A stretch of 64,000 bases of DNA from Volvariella volvacea V23 (lineage: Eukaryota > Basidiomycota > Agaricomycetes > Agaricales > Pluteaceae). Where the stretch lies: positions 73,988 through 137,987 of the forward strand of contig KB722757.1 of NCBI GenBank assembly GCA_000349905.1. The letters are read 5' to 3'. The notes under the pieces are model-generated. The model was not told the origin of the DNA and did no database searches. It saw only the letters and a list, made by a program, of their open reading frames with translations. The position numbers and the translations under genes are program-made. Shown piece after piece: positions 10,610 through 21,027 of this stretch (positions within the stretch are counted from its first letter, which is position 1; every line of letters starts with the position of its first letter).

Positions 10610-10916
10610 TCAAGGAACAGGTGCAGGGAGCGCAACAACAGCGCACGCAGCAGAGCAAGTGCCAAGGGCTGAGTTACATGCTACAATGGCAGGAGGAGCG
10701 AGGGGAGCGGCTACTGTCCCGAATGTGAAACCAGCTGCAGCGTAGCATGCAACGGCTACGGTATTACAGCCTGTAGGCACGTCAGTGGGAGCCCTGGTAG
10801 ATGGTAACCGCGGAGGACGCACCTGTCTGGCAGATGCCATAGGAAATAAGTCCGGCCTGGACGAGGGATGGAGCAGATACGGTAAAGAGAGTTGCAACAA
10901 GGGCAGAGAATCGCAT
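10610..10916 (-). CDS. small secreted cysteine-containing protein, copy C
   Basis: An intact two-exon gene with ATG at 10914-10916 and stop at 10610-10612. It has a signal peptide (MRFSALVATLFTVSAPSLV) and a mature chain with YGICQTGC, VAVACYAAAGF, IVACNSALGTCSAACAV and a hydrophobic, proline-containing end (LPAPVP). The intron is 52 nt with gtgcgt and acag ends; its sequence is unrelated to that of copies A and E. Like the other copies it should be secreted, but its role is unknown. Flanks on both sides are homologous to those of the 39.6-kb copy. Bases 10970-12165, upstream of it, duplicate the upstream region of copy B. Confidence 0.78.
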
Positions 10917-10954
10917 TGTGGTCAGAGAGACCAACCCGATTGAAATCGCGCAGC

Positions 10955-10960
10955 TTTATA
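10955..10960 (-). promoter_or_regulatory. TATA-like box of copy C
   Basis: The minus strand reads TATAAA, 39-44 bp upstream of the copy C ATG. The surrounding bases (GTATAAAGCTG, then CGATTTCAA) are shared with the copy E promoter. Confidence 0.5.
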
Positions 10961-10969
10961 CTTCTTCTG

Positions 10970-12165
10970 GGTTGGATTTTCTTAGGAGCTTCCATTTGTC
11001 CCGATAAAAATTAATTCAATGTATTATCCCTGAGACAGAGCTGGGTTATTGAATAGCTTCTTGGTGAATTTACGTCTTTTGCATTATCCGAGTGGGCTAG
11101 ATCTACCCACCGATCGCGCAGTCATTCTTAACGTATCCAGGTTTGTGTCAGTAATCCATGGAATAGAAACCAGAAACCCGTTTTTTTTTAAATTAGTTTG
11201 GACAGTAGTACCACCCCTCACTTTCCGCCGTCTTGGCATGCGTTACACCCTATCTATAGTTGATTCGCTCACACTTCCGTCAGTGTTCTTGATAAAGCGC
11301 ATTTGAAACATACTTCGATGCTATTCAACAACCTGCTCTCCTGCTTCCCACAGATGGCGTACGAACTTGGAGCCAACGTGTACGTCAGAAGTTGGGTTGT
11401 AAGAAACCAACTCCCGAGTCAACCTCAAGAAACTTCAATATCTGATCAAGTTGCGTACCTGGTGATTATCTAAAGATAGCAAGTCTTCTAATCCAGCTGC
11501 GCGAGATTCAAGTTGTCAAAGACGCCCCACTGAATACATTCTACGAAGTACATGGAATGCTGGTATGGTATCTTCACTAAATAAAAGGGGCAGCCAGCAA
11601 AGGTGTGCAGATAGCTCTTATGCACGTACCTTATACCAAAGTTACAATCCAAATTACGACAAGAGCGGAAGCAGGCGCCATGATCCCAAATTAAAACCAG
11701 TGAACATGTAGCACTCCACTAATCATATTACAACCTGGTGGGTGCTATTGATAGTAGTACAATGAACTTGGCTTTTGACAGACGCCATGGAGAGCAAATC
11801 TTCCATCAACTACTTTTGGTTAAGGATCGCGCAGTCACGGTCTTTGCGTGCCGGACTGACGTTACTAGCTTCTAATCGACCAAATAAACCTCACGCCTAA
11901 GGCTGAAACGTTGACATATGTGAGTGATTTAGCCCTCGTCTTTGATTTGGGATGGGCAGGCTGTAACGATTCAAATTCAATGGAGATTTTTTGTCTTCTG
12001 CATTTCTGGGATGCATCTATGCCGAGGATCGTACAGATAACGCCTGAGACACCTGCATTCCGCTCTGGCCACTTTGTAGGCATCGTCACATCTTGTCAAT
12101 ATTTAATACCTGCACCTCCTTCACTACAGTATAAAAGGTGTACCATGAAGGTGGTTAGCGCGGTG
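10970..12165. repeat. duplicated non-coding block, right copy (partner at 9000-9985)
   Basis: Partner of the 9.0-10.0 kb block. It has an extra segment (about 11840-12040) absent from the other copy. I see no convincing protein-coding frame; frames do not persist between the two copies. Confidence 0.65.
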
Positions 12166-12197
12166 TTGACTAGTAGGGTAGCGAGAATGATATTCAT
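12096..12197 (-). other. conserved 33-codon small ORF or 3' flank of the BAS2-like gene
   Basis: The minus-strand ORF starts MNIILATLLVNTALTTFMV, a hydrophobic stretch resembling a signal or membrane segment, then about 14 more residues. The same start recurs on the plus strand at 40939-41013, where only the last residues differ because of an earlier stop. In both places it lies just 3' of a BAS2-like sequence. It may be a real small gene, a first exon, or conserved 3'-UTR-like DNA; I cannot decide. Confidence 0.35.
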
Positions 12198-12297
12198 CTA
12201 CAAATACACAGGAGATAGGCTGAGTACATCATTTCTCGGACCCTAGTGACCCATACAGTTCCTCATTAAATCTCGTTAACGCTCATACATAAAAATT

Positions 12298-13064
12298 CTA
12301 ATGACCATACAACAACTCTCTGGGGACGTATCTCTTACCCCTCAATCTCTGTGCAGCAATATCGTTGGGTTGGGCATCACCGAAACCGCATCCTCCATCC
12401 CTCTCTTGTGCGACGATAGCACCAGCACATTTGCCAGTGGTGAATCCGCAGCATCCAGAAGCGCAATCACGATCGCTGTTGCAAGGGCCAGTGATGAATT
12501 GAGTACCAGGAGCGACAGCCGGAGCAGCATTACGTGCGGGGGCGGCTGGGGTAGGAGGTGGTGGGGGAGCAGCCTGACCACCGCGAAGGGCCTGAGCAGC
12601 ACGATCGTTGGGGACTGGGTCACCGAAACCACAACCGCCATCTCGTTCTTGAGCTACAATGGCCCCGGCACATTTGCCGGTATTGAAGCCGCAACAGCCA
12701 GAGGCACAATCGGCGTCACTGCTGCAGACACCGGTGATGAATTGAGTACCTGGAGCGATTGCTGGGGAAGCATTGCGTGCAGGCGCGGCAGGGGGCGCGG
12801 GAGCAGGAGCAGGAGCGNNNNNNNNNNNNNNNNNNNNNNNNNNNNNNNNNNNNNNNNNNNNNNNNNNNNNNNNNNNNNNNNNNNNNNNNNNNNNNNNNNN
12901 NNNNNNNNNNNNNNNNNTGGGCCGGTGATGAATTGTGTGCCTTGACCAGCAACAAAGAGGGAAACTATAAAGTAGCTTTAGATTCGAATAGACAGCAATG
13001 TTAGAAGGAAAGACCCACGGTTCAAAAGGAAGACAGCGACGAAGGTCTTCTTGATGGCCAGCAT
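12298..13064 (-). CDS. secreted tandem-repeat protein, BAS2-like (biotrophy-associated secreted protein 2 family)
   Basis: ATG at 13062-13064; exon 1 encodes MLAIKKTFVAVFLLN, and after a short intron SLFVAGQ completes a signal peptide. The mature protein is a tandem array of a unit starting GTQFITG-C, continuing SD-DCASGCCGF-TGKCAGAI and ending QERDGGCGFGD. Two full units are readable and a third begins next to the assembly gap. Units are joined by Pro/Ala linkers (APAPAPPAAPARN). The cysteine pattern matches the fungal BAS2-type secreted proteins, first described as expressed during plant infection; here only the family resemblance is seen. Family members I recall usually have one unit, so the array is unusual. 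The gap (12818-12917) sits in the linker-coding repeat, so the unit count is uncertain. The C-terminus is basic (RGKRYVPRELLYGH). Confidence 0.8.
12818..12917. other. 100-N assembly gap in a repetitive linker
   Basis: Exactly 100 N, the usual placeholder for an unknown length. The left flank is (ggagca)n, coding Pro/Ala linker in the BAS2-like gene. The gap probably hides further linker or whole repeat units. Confidence 0.95.
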
Positions 13065-14811
13065 GACGATTTGTTAGGAAGAAGAGAATACGAGAGATTA
13101 AAGAAAGAGTTGAAAACAAAAAAGAAGGTAGTATAGAACGTCGAAAACTGAGACCTGCTCAGGGAACTGGTGTAGTAGTGATGTGAGGATGGGTGAGGAA
13201 ATTGCAGCGATATACCGTCCTCTTTTAAGCTGCACTCCCGGCCAGCACGTTGCTGATTGCTCGGACGATAGCCCAAAACGGGAACGTCGCGTCTCCCGGA
13301 TGCCTGATGGTAACATTTCGAAAGGAATCGACAATCAAGTGTACCATGATGCACTTGTTCGTGTCCACTTGCTGCGCACTGCACAGGACTAGCAACGGTT
13401 CTTGATTTGTTGATTTGGCGGCTGTGAGGCGGACTGTACCAAGCAAAAACCAGGGTGAGGGCGGCAATCAAACAAACCGGCTGTTTCCGAATGGGCTTTG
13501 TTTGGAGCAGACGCTCAGAGGTCGGCTTAAGACTTGCCAGTGAGTGAAGAATATTGGCGCGAATCACGAAGCATTGATGGAGAAACACAGGATAAGAGGG
13601 CTGGAAAGAGTGATAATAGTAGGATAAGATTTCAAAAGCCTGCAGTCACCATGGAACTGAGACAAGTAGAGCACTAGTGTACGAGACGGAGCAAGTACCG
13701 CGAGTGACATCGCAAGCGGCGATTGCGGGAAGAGTAGTGGCACGTTTCGGGTCCAAAGGTAATACCAGCCCAAGGGTAGCATACTGCAGTAATGCTATCC
13801 CAAGCTAGGAGATGATCGTACAATCCTCAACGGAGCATGCATGATTTAATCGTTTCGTTTCGTAGTAGTTGGGTAACTTCTGCCAGTGATATTGCATAGC
13901 ATAAAGAATTACCCCTCTAAAGGGGGGGGCTGGGGGGACTCGTATTGATATCACAGATAAAGCATATCGCTGTTAGTGCGACCGGTGGATCTGAGTCTGC
14001 AGGGGTTGGTTTCAACCCTGTTGGCCGCAGTGAGCAAGAGTTAAACTTTTATATGCTACTCCAACTTGAATGGCGGAACAGTGGTTTCACGCTCGGGCTG
14101 GATTACAGAGGCGTTGTAGTGGAAGACAGGGAACATACAAAGAGACGCTCAGCGAGTTAAATGATGAAACCCATTCCAAGTGATGTTACGCTGTATGACA
14201 CATTGCAATTAATGGCAAAAGCGTTATAACGTAATGCGGGGATCATTAGCGATTATGATGAGAATAAGAGTCGTGAACTCACATGTTTAGTAGGCTCTGT
14301 AGAAATCCAGTCCTGGTTTGTTACCCGAGCTTTGTTGACAAACATAGATGGGACTTCTAGAAGAGGTTTTTTTGCAAAGTCTACGAACTATCGTCAATAA
14401 TTAATAAGGCTCTTCATTTATCACCTAGTTGGCATTTTCGTTCAGGTGCGTGTTGTAGACTTGTAGTTGAAGGCGAAAGTTTGAGTGTGGGGAAAAGTTG
14501 AACCAATCTAAATGTTGAGAATGGTCAAGTCTCAGTCTCGTAAAAGTCCGCCAGGGCCTGTGCTCTGGTGGAAGAACTGAGAATTAGAAAAGCCCAGCAA
14601 ACGTCGACTGAATACTTGAGCTCTTGAACTTCGTAGTGGGTGTGTGCTTACCTAATCCAACATCCAATTCAGCGGAGCAATGAAAGTTGGCTTGTCATCG
14701 CATGCTGCCACGAGTCGGGCTACAATACCAACTACCGCCCTACACAAGGCGGCAGTCTCTCCTCTAACTGCGTAACGGATCTCTAGGCTAAGCGCTCTCT
14801 ATTTCGTCTCA
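13065..14811. other. intergenic region between BAS2-like and MPDU1-like genes
   Basis: The left part (to about 13250) is the BAS2-like promoter, with a TATA-like element near 13210-13230 on the minus strand. The rest holds only short unrelated frames and a G-run at about 13922-13935. I see no gene, tRNA or transposon ends. Confidence 0.4.
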
Positions 14812-15908
14812 ATGACCGCCATCACACGAAACCTGCCTTGGTTCGTCAGGGACTTTGGTGTATCTATTATAGGAGAGGTATGTATTCGGTCCAATCTTTG
14901 GTTGCAACCCTCCTGACTACTAGCTTTTCACCGCTTCAGGAGTGTTATGTATCTATTGTTGAAGATCTGCATTTTGGAGATGTGAAATGTTTAAAGTATG
15001 CTCTTTCGAAGGGACTTGGTATCGGACTTGTTATAGGGGGGTCTATCATGAAAGTACCTCAACTTCTTCTCAGTGAGTGGCATGCCCCACCTGGAAAGGA
15101 TCATTCATTGAGCCCGCTTTATTCAGTTATCAACGCACGTTCCGCACGAGGACTGTCACTCTCCGCATTCTCTTTCGAAACACTTGCATATTCAATCAAC
15201 ACCACCTACTCATTCCGGAATCACTTTCCATTCTCAACTTACGGCGAAAACTTCTTTCTCACCATCCAGAACACTATCATCGTCATTCTAATCATCTACT
15301 ACGCACCCTCTCTTCACACCACCTTCCGAAGGCAACAACTCACACGAGCAATCGCGATCATAACAATCATCTTTTTAACCCTAATAACCATACCCATGAA
15401 TCTCCTATCCCTCCTTCAACTCGGTACACTTCCACTATCAGTCCTCTCAAAGCTACCTCAGATACGGCAAAACGCACGCTCGCAATCAACAGGACAACTA
15501 TCTGCATTTGCCGTATTCGCACAAGTAGCAGGATGTCTAGCACGACTATTCACAACAGCCACAGAAGTCGGTGATTGGCTATTAGCAGCTGGGTTTGGAA
15601 TGGCGCTTCTCCTCAACTTGGTCCTGGGTGTACAATTGTGGATGTACTGGGGTAATTGGGAAGGCAAGATTGTCGACGACGAGAAGAATACTGTGGGCAG
15701 TTTGAGTGGCGGTATGAGCATAGTACTGGAGAAGCTTGGGCTGAGGCGAAAGTCGCCATCAGGTGCAAGGAGGCTTACAGAGGTTCCATCGAAGCCACCG
15801 TTGGTGCCATGGGAGCAACAACAAGGACCGTCATTGCCAATGCGCTATGCACCAATACCGACATACCCTGCTTCTGGAGTACCCTCATGGGGCCGGAAGG
15901 CAGATTAG
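14812..15908 (+). CDS. MPDU1-like PQ-loop protein (mannose-P-dolichol utilisation)
   Basis: MPDU1 (Lec35) is an ER membrane protein needed to use dolichol-phosphate mannose and glucose in glycan synthesis. Exons are 14812-14877, 14940-15072 and 15127-15908. The start MTAITRNLPWFVRD and the ECYVSIVEDLHF / CLKYALSKGLGIG block match the family's N-terminus. PQ-loop motif 1 is KVPQLLLI followed by INARSARGLSL. The second PQ loop is LSKLPQIRQNARSQSTGQLS, followed by FAVFAQVAGCLARLFTT. About seven hydrophobic helices are visible. The C-terminal 70 residues are a charged, proline-rich fungal extension (SWGRKAD end). The 54-nt second intron is in frame and stop-free, so retention would insert 18 residues inside the first PQ loop. 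Confidence 0.88.
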
Positions 15909-16410
15909 ACGGCCAGCGCAGCTCGCGTTTTGTATTGTACTCTCTATGGAGACTAATTTATTATTGCTACACGAGAAAGGAATAAGTAGAGATCGGGATA
16001 ATTAGTGCAAGGACAGAAGGACATGATGTGTACATGCGTATTACTTGGACTTCAATCCATAGGACTGACCCACTGGCCCATCAGCAAACCAGCTCAGTTG
16101 CGTCGTACTCCCATAAGTTGCTGGAATCATCCATAAAGTTCATCCCCGTTGCGTCAAAACATCCTCTACCAAGAGCGCGTTTGTAGGTGTGTATTCAATG
16201 CGACAACGCGCACCTATTTCTCGAAAATCCAAAAAGCATAGCTAATCATATTGGACCTAGTTGGTATCATAAATCATACATCAGATATCCCGAAAGCAGA
16301 CAGTGACAGGGCGATTAGGATAAGAAATAAACAATACAAGAACGCGTGCACGTGTGGGCATAAATGAACGAACGCCAATGCACCCAAAACAACCTGAGCG
16401 CGCAAGTGGG
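15909..16410. other. intergenic, between convergent genes
   Basis: This is the shared 3' flank of the MPDU1-like gene (plus) and NEDD1-like gene (minus). AT-richer; nothing else recognised. Confidence 0.4.
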
Positions 16411-18955
16411 TCAAAACCTCGACCGTCTAAGTTTCTCATTCTCCTCCCTCAGCCTCTTGTTCTCCTCTCTCAGTTCCTTCAACTCCCCAAGATACTCCTC
16501 CATGATCCCTCTAAACTCTTGCTTGAACCCAGTATTCATCCTGATCAGGTCCATATGCATCCCCAGCAATTGCGATCTCGTCTCTTCTTGATACTCATAC
16601 ATGGCGTCACGAACCAATCCTTTCAAAAGCGCATGTGCTGGATTCGCTCCTCCCCCTCCTCCCCCTCCAGGATTTCGTAGCGGTGAAGGTAACCACATAT
16701 TCGTCGTCGCTGAGCTGGCTGAACTATGCCCTGGTCGGAGAGGTGACAATTGCATAGCCATCCCTTGTTCTCGCTCTCGCTCCCGTTGGTACTCTTGGTC
16801 GTGTTCATCCTCCTCATCTTCATCGTGCAAGCCATCCTCGAATACAACACTCTTCTCCTTCCCCTTTCCTCTCCCTTTTTCCTTACCATTGATGGCTTTG
16901 AGTGCATTGGGTTTGGCCCTTTTCTCTCGCGATGGAGGCGTCACCGGACTCTTCGGTCTCTGCTGTCTACGAATCGTTGGATCATCTTCATCTAAACCTA
17001 GTAGGTCAGGCGAAGGAGTTGCCAGCGCACGCGTACGAGACGACGACTTGGTGGATGTAGTGCGTCCTGACGACATAGAATCTGTCCTTTGCAAACCACT
17101 GCCAGTATCGAGAGCCATGACCCTGCTCATCAAGTCTGAGGTCGGAGCCTCCACAACCTGAGGCATTGTTGTCCCAGCTCTCGAACTAGGCCTCGCACTT
17201 CGAGCATCCGATACCATTGACGAAGCTCTTGGTCGTGTCATAGCATCTGTTTCGACCAATGGATCTCCGCCGGATGCTGGAGGAATAGGGGATAAACGTC
17301 CAGGGGCTGAGGCTTTACGTGCAGTAAGCCCAGCATTCAGCAATGTTGAGGGCGCAACGCGCACACGACGCGGGGCCGCCTCGTTATTTGGGGCTCCAGC
17401 AAGAATATCCCCACTGACGTTGTTTTCTCGCGCATGCATGCTAGACTTGGCGCTTGCTTTGGGGGACTTGAGGATCTGGGTGGCTGGCATGGAAATCTTG
17501 ATGTCTGGTAGTACACCTTTGTTTCAACAGCGTGAGGAAGGCTATATGCATAGAAAAGGCGACTGCTGGCCTCACCGTGCTTGTTTACATCCCTCCCAAC
17601 ATCTTTGCTAATTGGTGAAACGACGCGCCTCTTTTTCTCGTCGATGGTTATCATGCCCCTCCTAGCTATCGTTGGAGACACGGGAACGTTGGATGAGCTT
17701 TCCTTCCTTGAAAGGGGCACCCGTCTTGGAGACGAAATGCTGCCAATGGGTGATACTGTCCTATTTGAACGGGTAGTTCGAGCAGGCGAAACGGGTGTCT
17801 TGCTAACAGGGGAAGAAACCTTTCGCGTAGACGTTGGTTTTCGATTTTCTAGTTGAACGGTCGATTTCGTAATGGTCCCTGGTCGACTACTATTTGAGTC
17901 CCCTCCCGAACTCTTCGGTTTTCGCTATAGTGCAAGGCATCAAATGTTATTCACGATGTAATGGATAGAAAAAAATGGATACCCACCTGGACGCTTATTG
18001 TTTGAATAGAGCTCCCACTTTCGCTGACCTCAATCTCTCTTGGTGGTTTTTCCAAACCACGCAAATCGATGATTAACAATTTTCCTAGCTCAGTTCCAAC
18101 ATAGATCAATGCTCCTTCAGGCGAAAATTCACAAGCTGTGATAGCTACTCCAGTGTCCAAAGTGCGAAAGAGGCTGAAAAAAATCAATTCATTCATTCTT
18201 TGTATTCAAGGAAGGACGAGGAATGCATACCCTTTCTCCTTCTCCAAGTCAACCAACCCAACTGTACCATCCGCACTCGCTACAGCAACCAATGTCTTGC
18301 TAAACGGACTACATGTCACAGAGACAACCCTACTCGTAAATCCTGTTAACCCAATAACTCTTGACGGCGCCAAAGGCTTCGTTGTATCGTAAACTGCAAG
18401 TTGGTGCCCAAACGCGACCAATAACTTGGTACTCGTGTGTGGGTGGAAGACGCATACGTCGATAGCTTGGTTCGAGGTTGGGGGAAACTTGAGGCCGCGC
18501 AAAATGGTATGAGAGCCCAGGGTCAGGTTATGGACATGAACCACTCCTGTCGATGTTGAAGCTAGAAGAGTGTCGTCGTTCGACAACGAAAGGGACGTGA
18601 TGGGCGACGTGTGAGAGTTGAAAGATTGGCTGATGCTTGGTGTTGACTCGGAGTTGCAGTTGAGGATATGTATCAGTTCTCCTACGGAGAATATTATGGT
18701 GTTGGAGTCTTTAGCGATAGCATGCGCGATGTGCTTGTCACCCAAGCTGTGGTATAACTTGATTAATTGTCTCTGAGAATGGTCGAATCTGTGGATTTGG
18801 TGCGATGATGAGATGAAGAGGGCAGCACCGCTGGACGTCCATGAACTTGAGGTGGGCGAGGCAGTTAATGTGTGCTGCTCTTGGAGTTGAGATGTTTTCT
18901 TGAGACTGGCAGGTTCGATGACGGTAAGGCCATTGGTGGTGGTGATGGCCAACAT
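16411..18955 (-). CDS. NEDD1-like WD40 protein (gamma-tubulin complex recruitment)
   Basis: NEDD1/GCP-WD proteins target gamma-tubulin complexes to microtubule-organising centres. The N-terminal half has WD40-type blades (LAITTTNGLTVIEP, HTSPITSLSLSNDD, VVSVTCSPFSKTLVAVASADGTVGLVDL, ITACEFSPEGALIYVGTELG). A long Ser/Pro/Arg-rich region follows. The C-terminus has the conserved helical block ALLKGLVRDAMYEYQEETR, LLGMHMDLIRMNTGFKQEF, then a coiled coil (LKELREENKRLREENEKL). Four exons join in phase; junctions lie near 18228/18179, 17986/17931 and 17576/17516. ATG 18953-18955 is preferred because it opens directly on the first blade; an in-frame ATG lies at 19024. The last exon holds a poly-Gly stretch and an acidic patch (DEDEEDEHD). 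It lies 194 bp downstream of the F-box gene on the same strand. Confidence 0.82.
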
Positions 18956-19149
18956 CGCCAATGCCGACGGTTGTAATAATGGGGCCCTCGCGCCGTGACG
19001 CGAACATAACGCGTTCCGCATCAACCCACGTGATCGTTCCTACCCGCCATGGGCAAAGTCGCGGGCCAAGTTGAACTGGTGGGCATTTTGACGACCAAGA
19101 CAGTAAAACAATACGTAGAACGAACAAAACGGAATAACAGCTCGAAATA

Positions 19150-20790
19150 CTAGATGTATACATCACGCCAGCTCATCAAATCCCCCAAAGTCTCCTGCAA
19201 TCTCGTGACCAAGGCCTGCTTTTCTGGATCTGGAGTGTTCCCTGGGCCCCCAAAGCTTTTGTACTCGAATACTATCTGCTCTAATGGTTTGCCGCAGAGG
19301 CTCCTATGACAACAAAACCTAAGTATTTTACGCCGATCAAAGCAGTAGTCGTTGTGCTTGATGTCGAAGCGATGAACTTCGATAACGATGGTACGCAGTT
19401 GTGGGAAGAAAGACTGGGCAAAATTTTGGCATGAGCTGCAGGCAAGCGACAAATTTGAAAGAGGTGATGAGTCGAGGCTAGGGTGCATGTGAATCGTTTG
19501 TTGGCCGCATAGACAGAATGGGATGGAGTCGAGGATAATAGCGGACATTAGCTCGACATTGATCGTCAATGCTGTGAAAGCGAGTGGTGCCAAGACAGGT
19601 AGAGCTCTGGATAAAAACTCTCCAACGATAGGTAATTCGACTTGGAGTGTGAGGAGCCGGAGTTCCTTGAGTGGAAGGCAGGTCTCAAGGAAGTTGATAT
19701 ATGGTACAAGCACCGCATGCATCCCCTTGTACCAATTAATTTCTAATATTTCTTCATTTCCGCTAGAAACTGAGATGAAGGGTTCACGATTGAAACGGAT
19801 GGTTAGGCCCAGCAGATCACGGTCGTTGAGCATGCGTGTACAGGACCAGAGTCCAGCCAATGGCCCACTAGATGATAATGGCCTAGACTCTGAGACGTAC
19901 GTGCCGATAGAGAATCTGCGGAGGGAAGAATGAGTGACGCAGGTCATGAATCTCTGAATGTCCTCATCGTTGTATTCCTCGAGTCGAAGAGTCCGAAGAC
20001 ATGGTAATGAGACCATCCTGAGAGCGGAGTTAGTTGTTGGGGTAAATACAGACAGTGTGTTTTTTAAGGAAAGATCCTCCAAGTTAACCAGTCTTGACAA
20101 CACTTGATAGAATTCGAATCCCGAAGGAATGTGTACTAAGCCCAGACCAGATAACTGAAGGGTTGTGAGCGATGGTGAAAGGAGCCCAACATGGACATAA
20201 GAGCTTTTAAGGGATAGGCGCTGTAGCTGGAAAGTCGGTACCCATTGCTTATATGAGTCACTTGAGCATCCATTTACTTCCAGCGCTCGCAAGGAAGAAG
20301 CTGGCGTGACCAGGCCATAATCTACAATCGCGACACCTCGGCAGCTCAATGTCTCGACGCGATGGACTGCCCCTGCTAGAGCCTGTATGAAAATCTCGTG
20401 ATGAGGTTTCAGAGAGGGGGATATGGATAGATCAAGAGGGCAGTGGCGGGAACGCTGAATGAATTCAACGGCACCAAAGGCTGTCATCTCGGGGTATCTG
20501 ATAGTGCTCCAAAAGACAGAGAAATCAAGAGCTAAAGTCCTCCAATACTGGCACACATATGTGATGCCAATCCAATTCTTCAGGTTAAGCCGTTTCGTGG
20601 TGGTGGCATTACCTTTATGTTCCATCATGATGCGCAAGAGGACCTCCGAGGGAAGTCTCATTATTGAGGCCAGGTCATTGCGTCGCCTACGGAGCCGGGC
20701 AATTTGGACCTCTAGCAAGGCGATCTCCTCGTCGAGCTTCGCTCGTACTGTGTCGACGTCTTCGGTTTGTAGTGCGTTGCAATGGTCCAT
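19150..20790 (-). CDS. coiled-coil/F-box protein with leucine-rich-like repeats, intact copy
   Basis: A single exon of about 546 codons. An N-terminal coiled coil (AKLDEEIALLEVQIARLRRRR) leads into an F-box-like motif (IMRLPSEVLLRIMMEH, VCQYWRTLALDFSVFWSTI). The C-terminal part has irregular leucine-rich segments (LRALEVNGCSS, LTTLQLSGLGL, LEDLSLKNTL, LRTLRLEEYNDE). This layout is typical of the lineage-expanded F-box proteins of agaricomycetes, presumed SCF ubiquitin-ligase substrate adaptors. The ATG at 20790 starts MDHCNALQTED just before the coiled coil; an upstream in-frame ATG at 20922 would add 44 basic residues. A broken paralogue follows at 21028-22675. Confidence 0.72.
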   Translation of the reverse strand: MDHCNALQTEDVDTVRAKLDEEIALLEVQIARLRRRRNDLASIMRLPSEVLLRIMMEHKGNATTTKRLNLKNWIGITYVCQYWRTLALDFSVFWSTIRYPEMTAFGAVEFIQRSRHCPLDLSISPSLKPHHEIFIQALAGAVHRVETLSCRGVAIVDYGLVTPASSLRALEVNGCSSDSYKQWVPTFQLQRLSLKSSYVHVGLLSPSLTTLQLSGLGLVHIPSGFEFYQVLSRLVNLEDLSLKNTLSVFTPTTNSALRMVSLPCLRTLRLEEYNDEDIQRFMTCVTHSSLRRFSIGTYVSESRPLSSSGPLAGLWSCTRMLNDRDLLGLTIRFNREPFISVSSGNEEILEINWYKGMHAVLVPYINFLETCLPLKELRLLTLQVELPIVGEFLSRALPVLAPLAFTALTINVELMSAIILDSIPFCLCGQQTIHMHPSLDSSPLSNLSLACSSCQNFAQSFFPQLRTIVIEVHRFDIKHNDYCFDRRKILRFCCHRSLCGKPLEQIVFEYKSFGGPGNTPDPEKQALVTRLQETLGDLMSWRDVYI

Positions 20791-21027
20791 GCCTGTCAAT
20801 GGGCCAGAGAAGGAATAGAGAATCCCCACGACCGCCGCGCCACGTAATCGGGTCACACTCCTTTTTAGAGAAAATGATTTTGACCTTCTCCGACCACTAC
20901 TAAGTACCAATCTCTCATACATGGAGGTTCCGGCAGTTTATCCTTCCATCAGGCTCTGGGACAACAGCTATGAGATCGTCTCAACGAACGGTACAGGAAT
21001 AAAATGCAACGAGTATGTAACACGGGT

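Noticed and set aside
12301..12945. Plus-strand frame of 214 codons across the BAS2-like gene
   Set aside because: Antisense to a gene with signal peptide and regular cysteine repeats; open only because the repeat lacks antisense stops.
14838..14877. Start of the MPDU1-like gene at 14838 as an unspliced frame
   Set aside because: That frame reads through the first intron; the ATG at 14812 with the intron at 14878 gives the family N-terminus ITRNLPWFVRD.
16601..17161. Plus-strand frame of 186 codons with Pro/Ser runs
   Set aside because: Antisense shadow of the Gly/Asp-rich part of the NEDD1-like gene.
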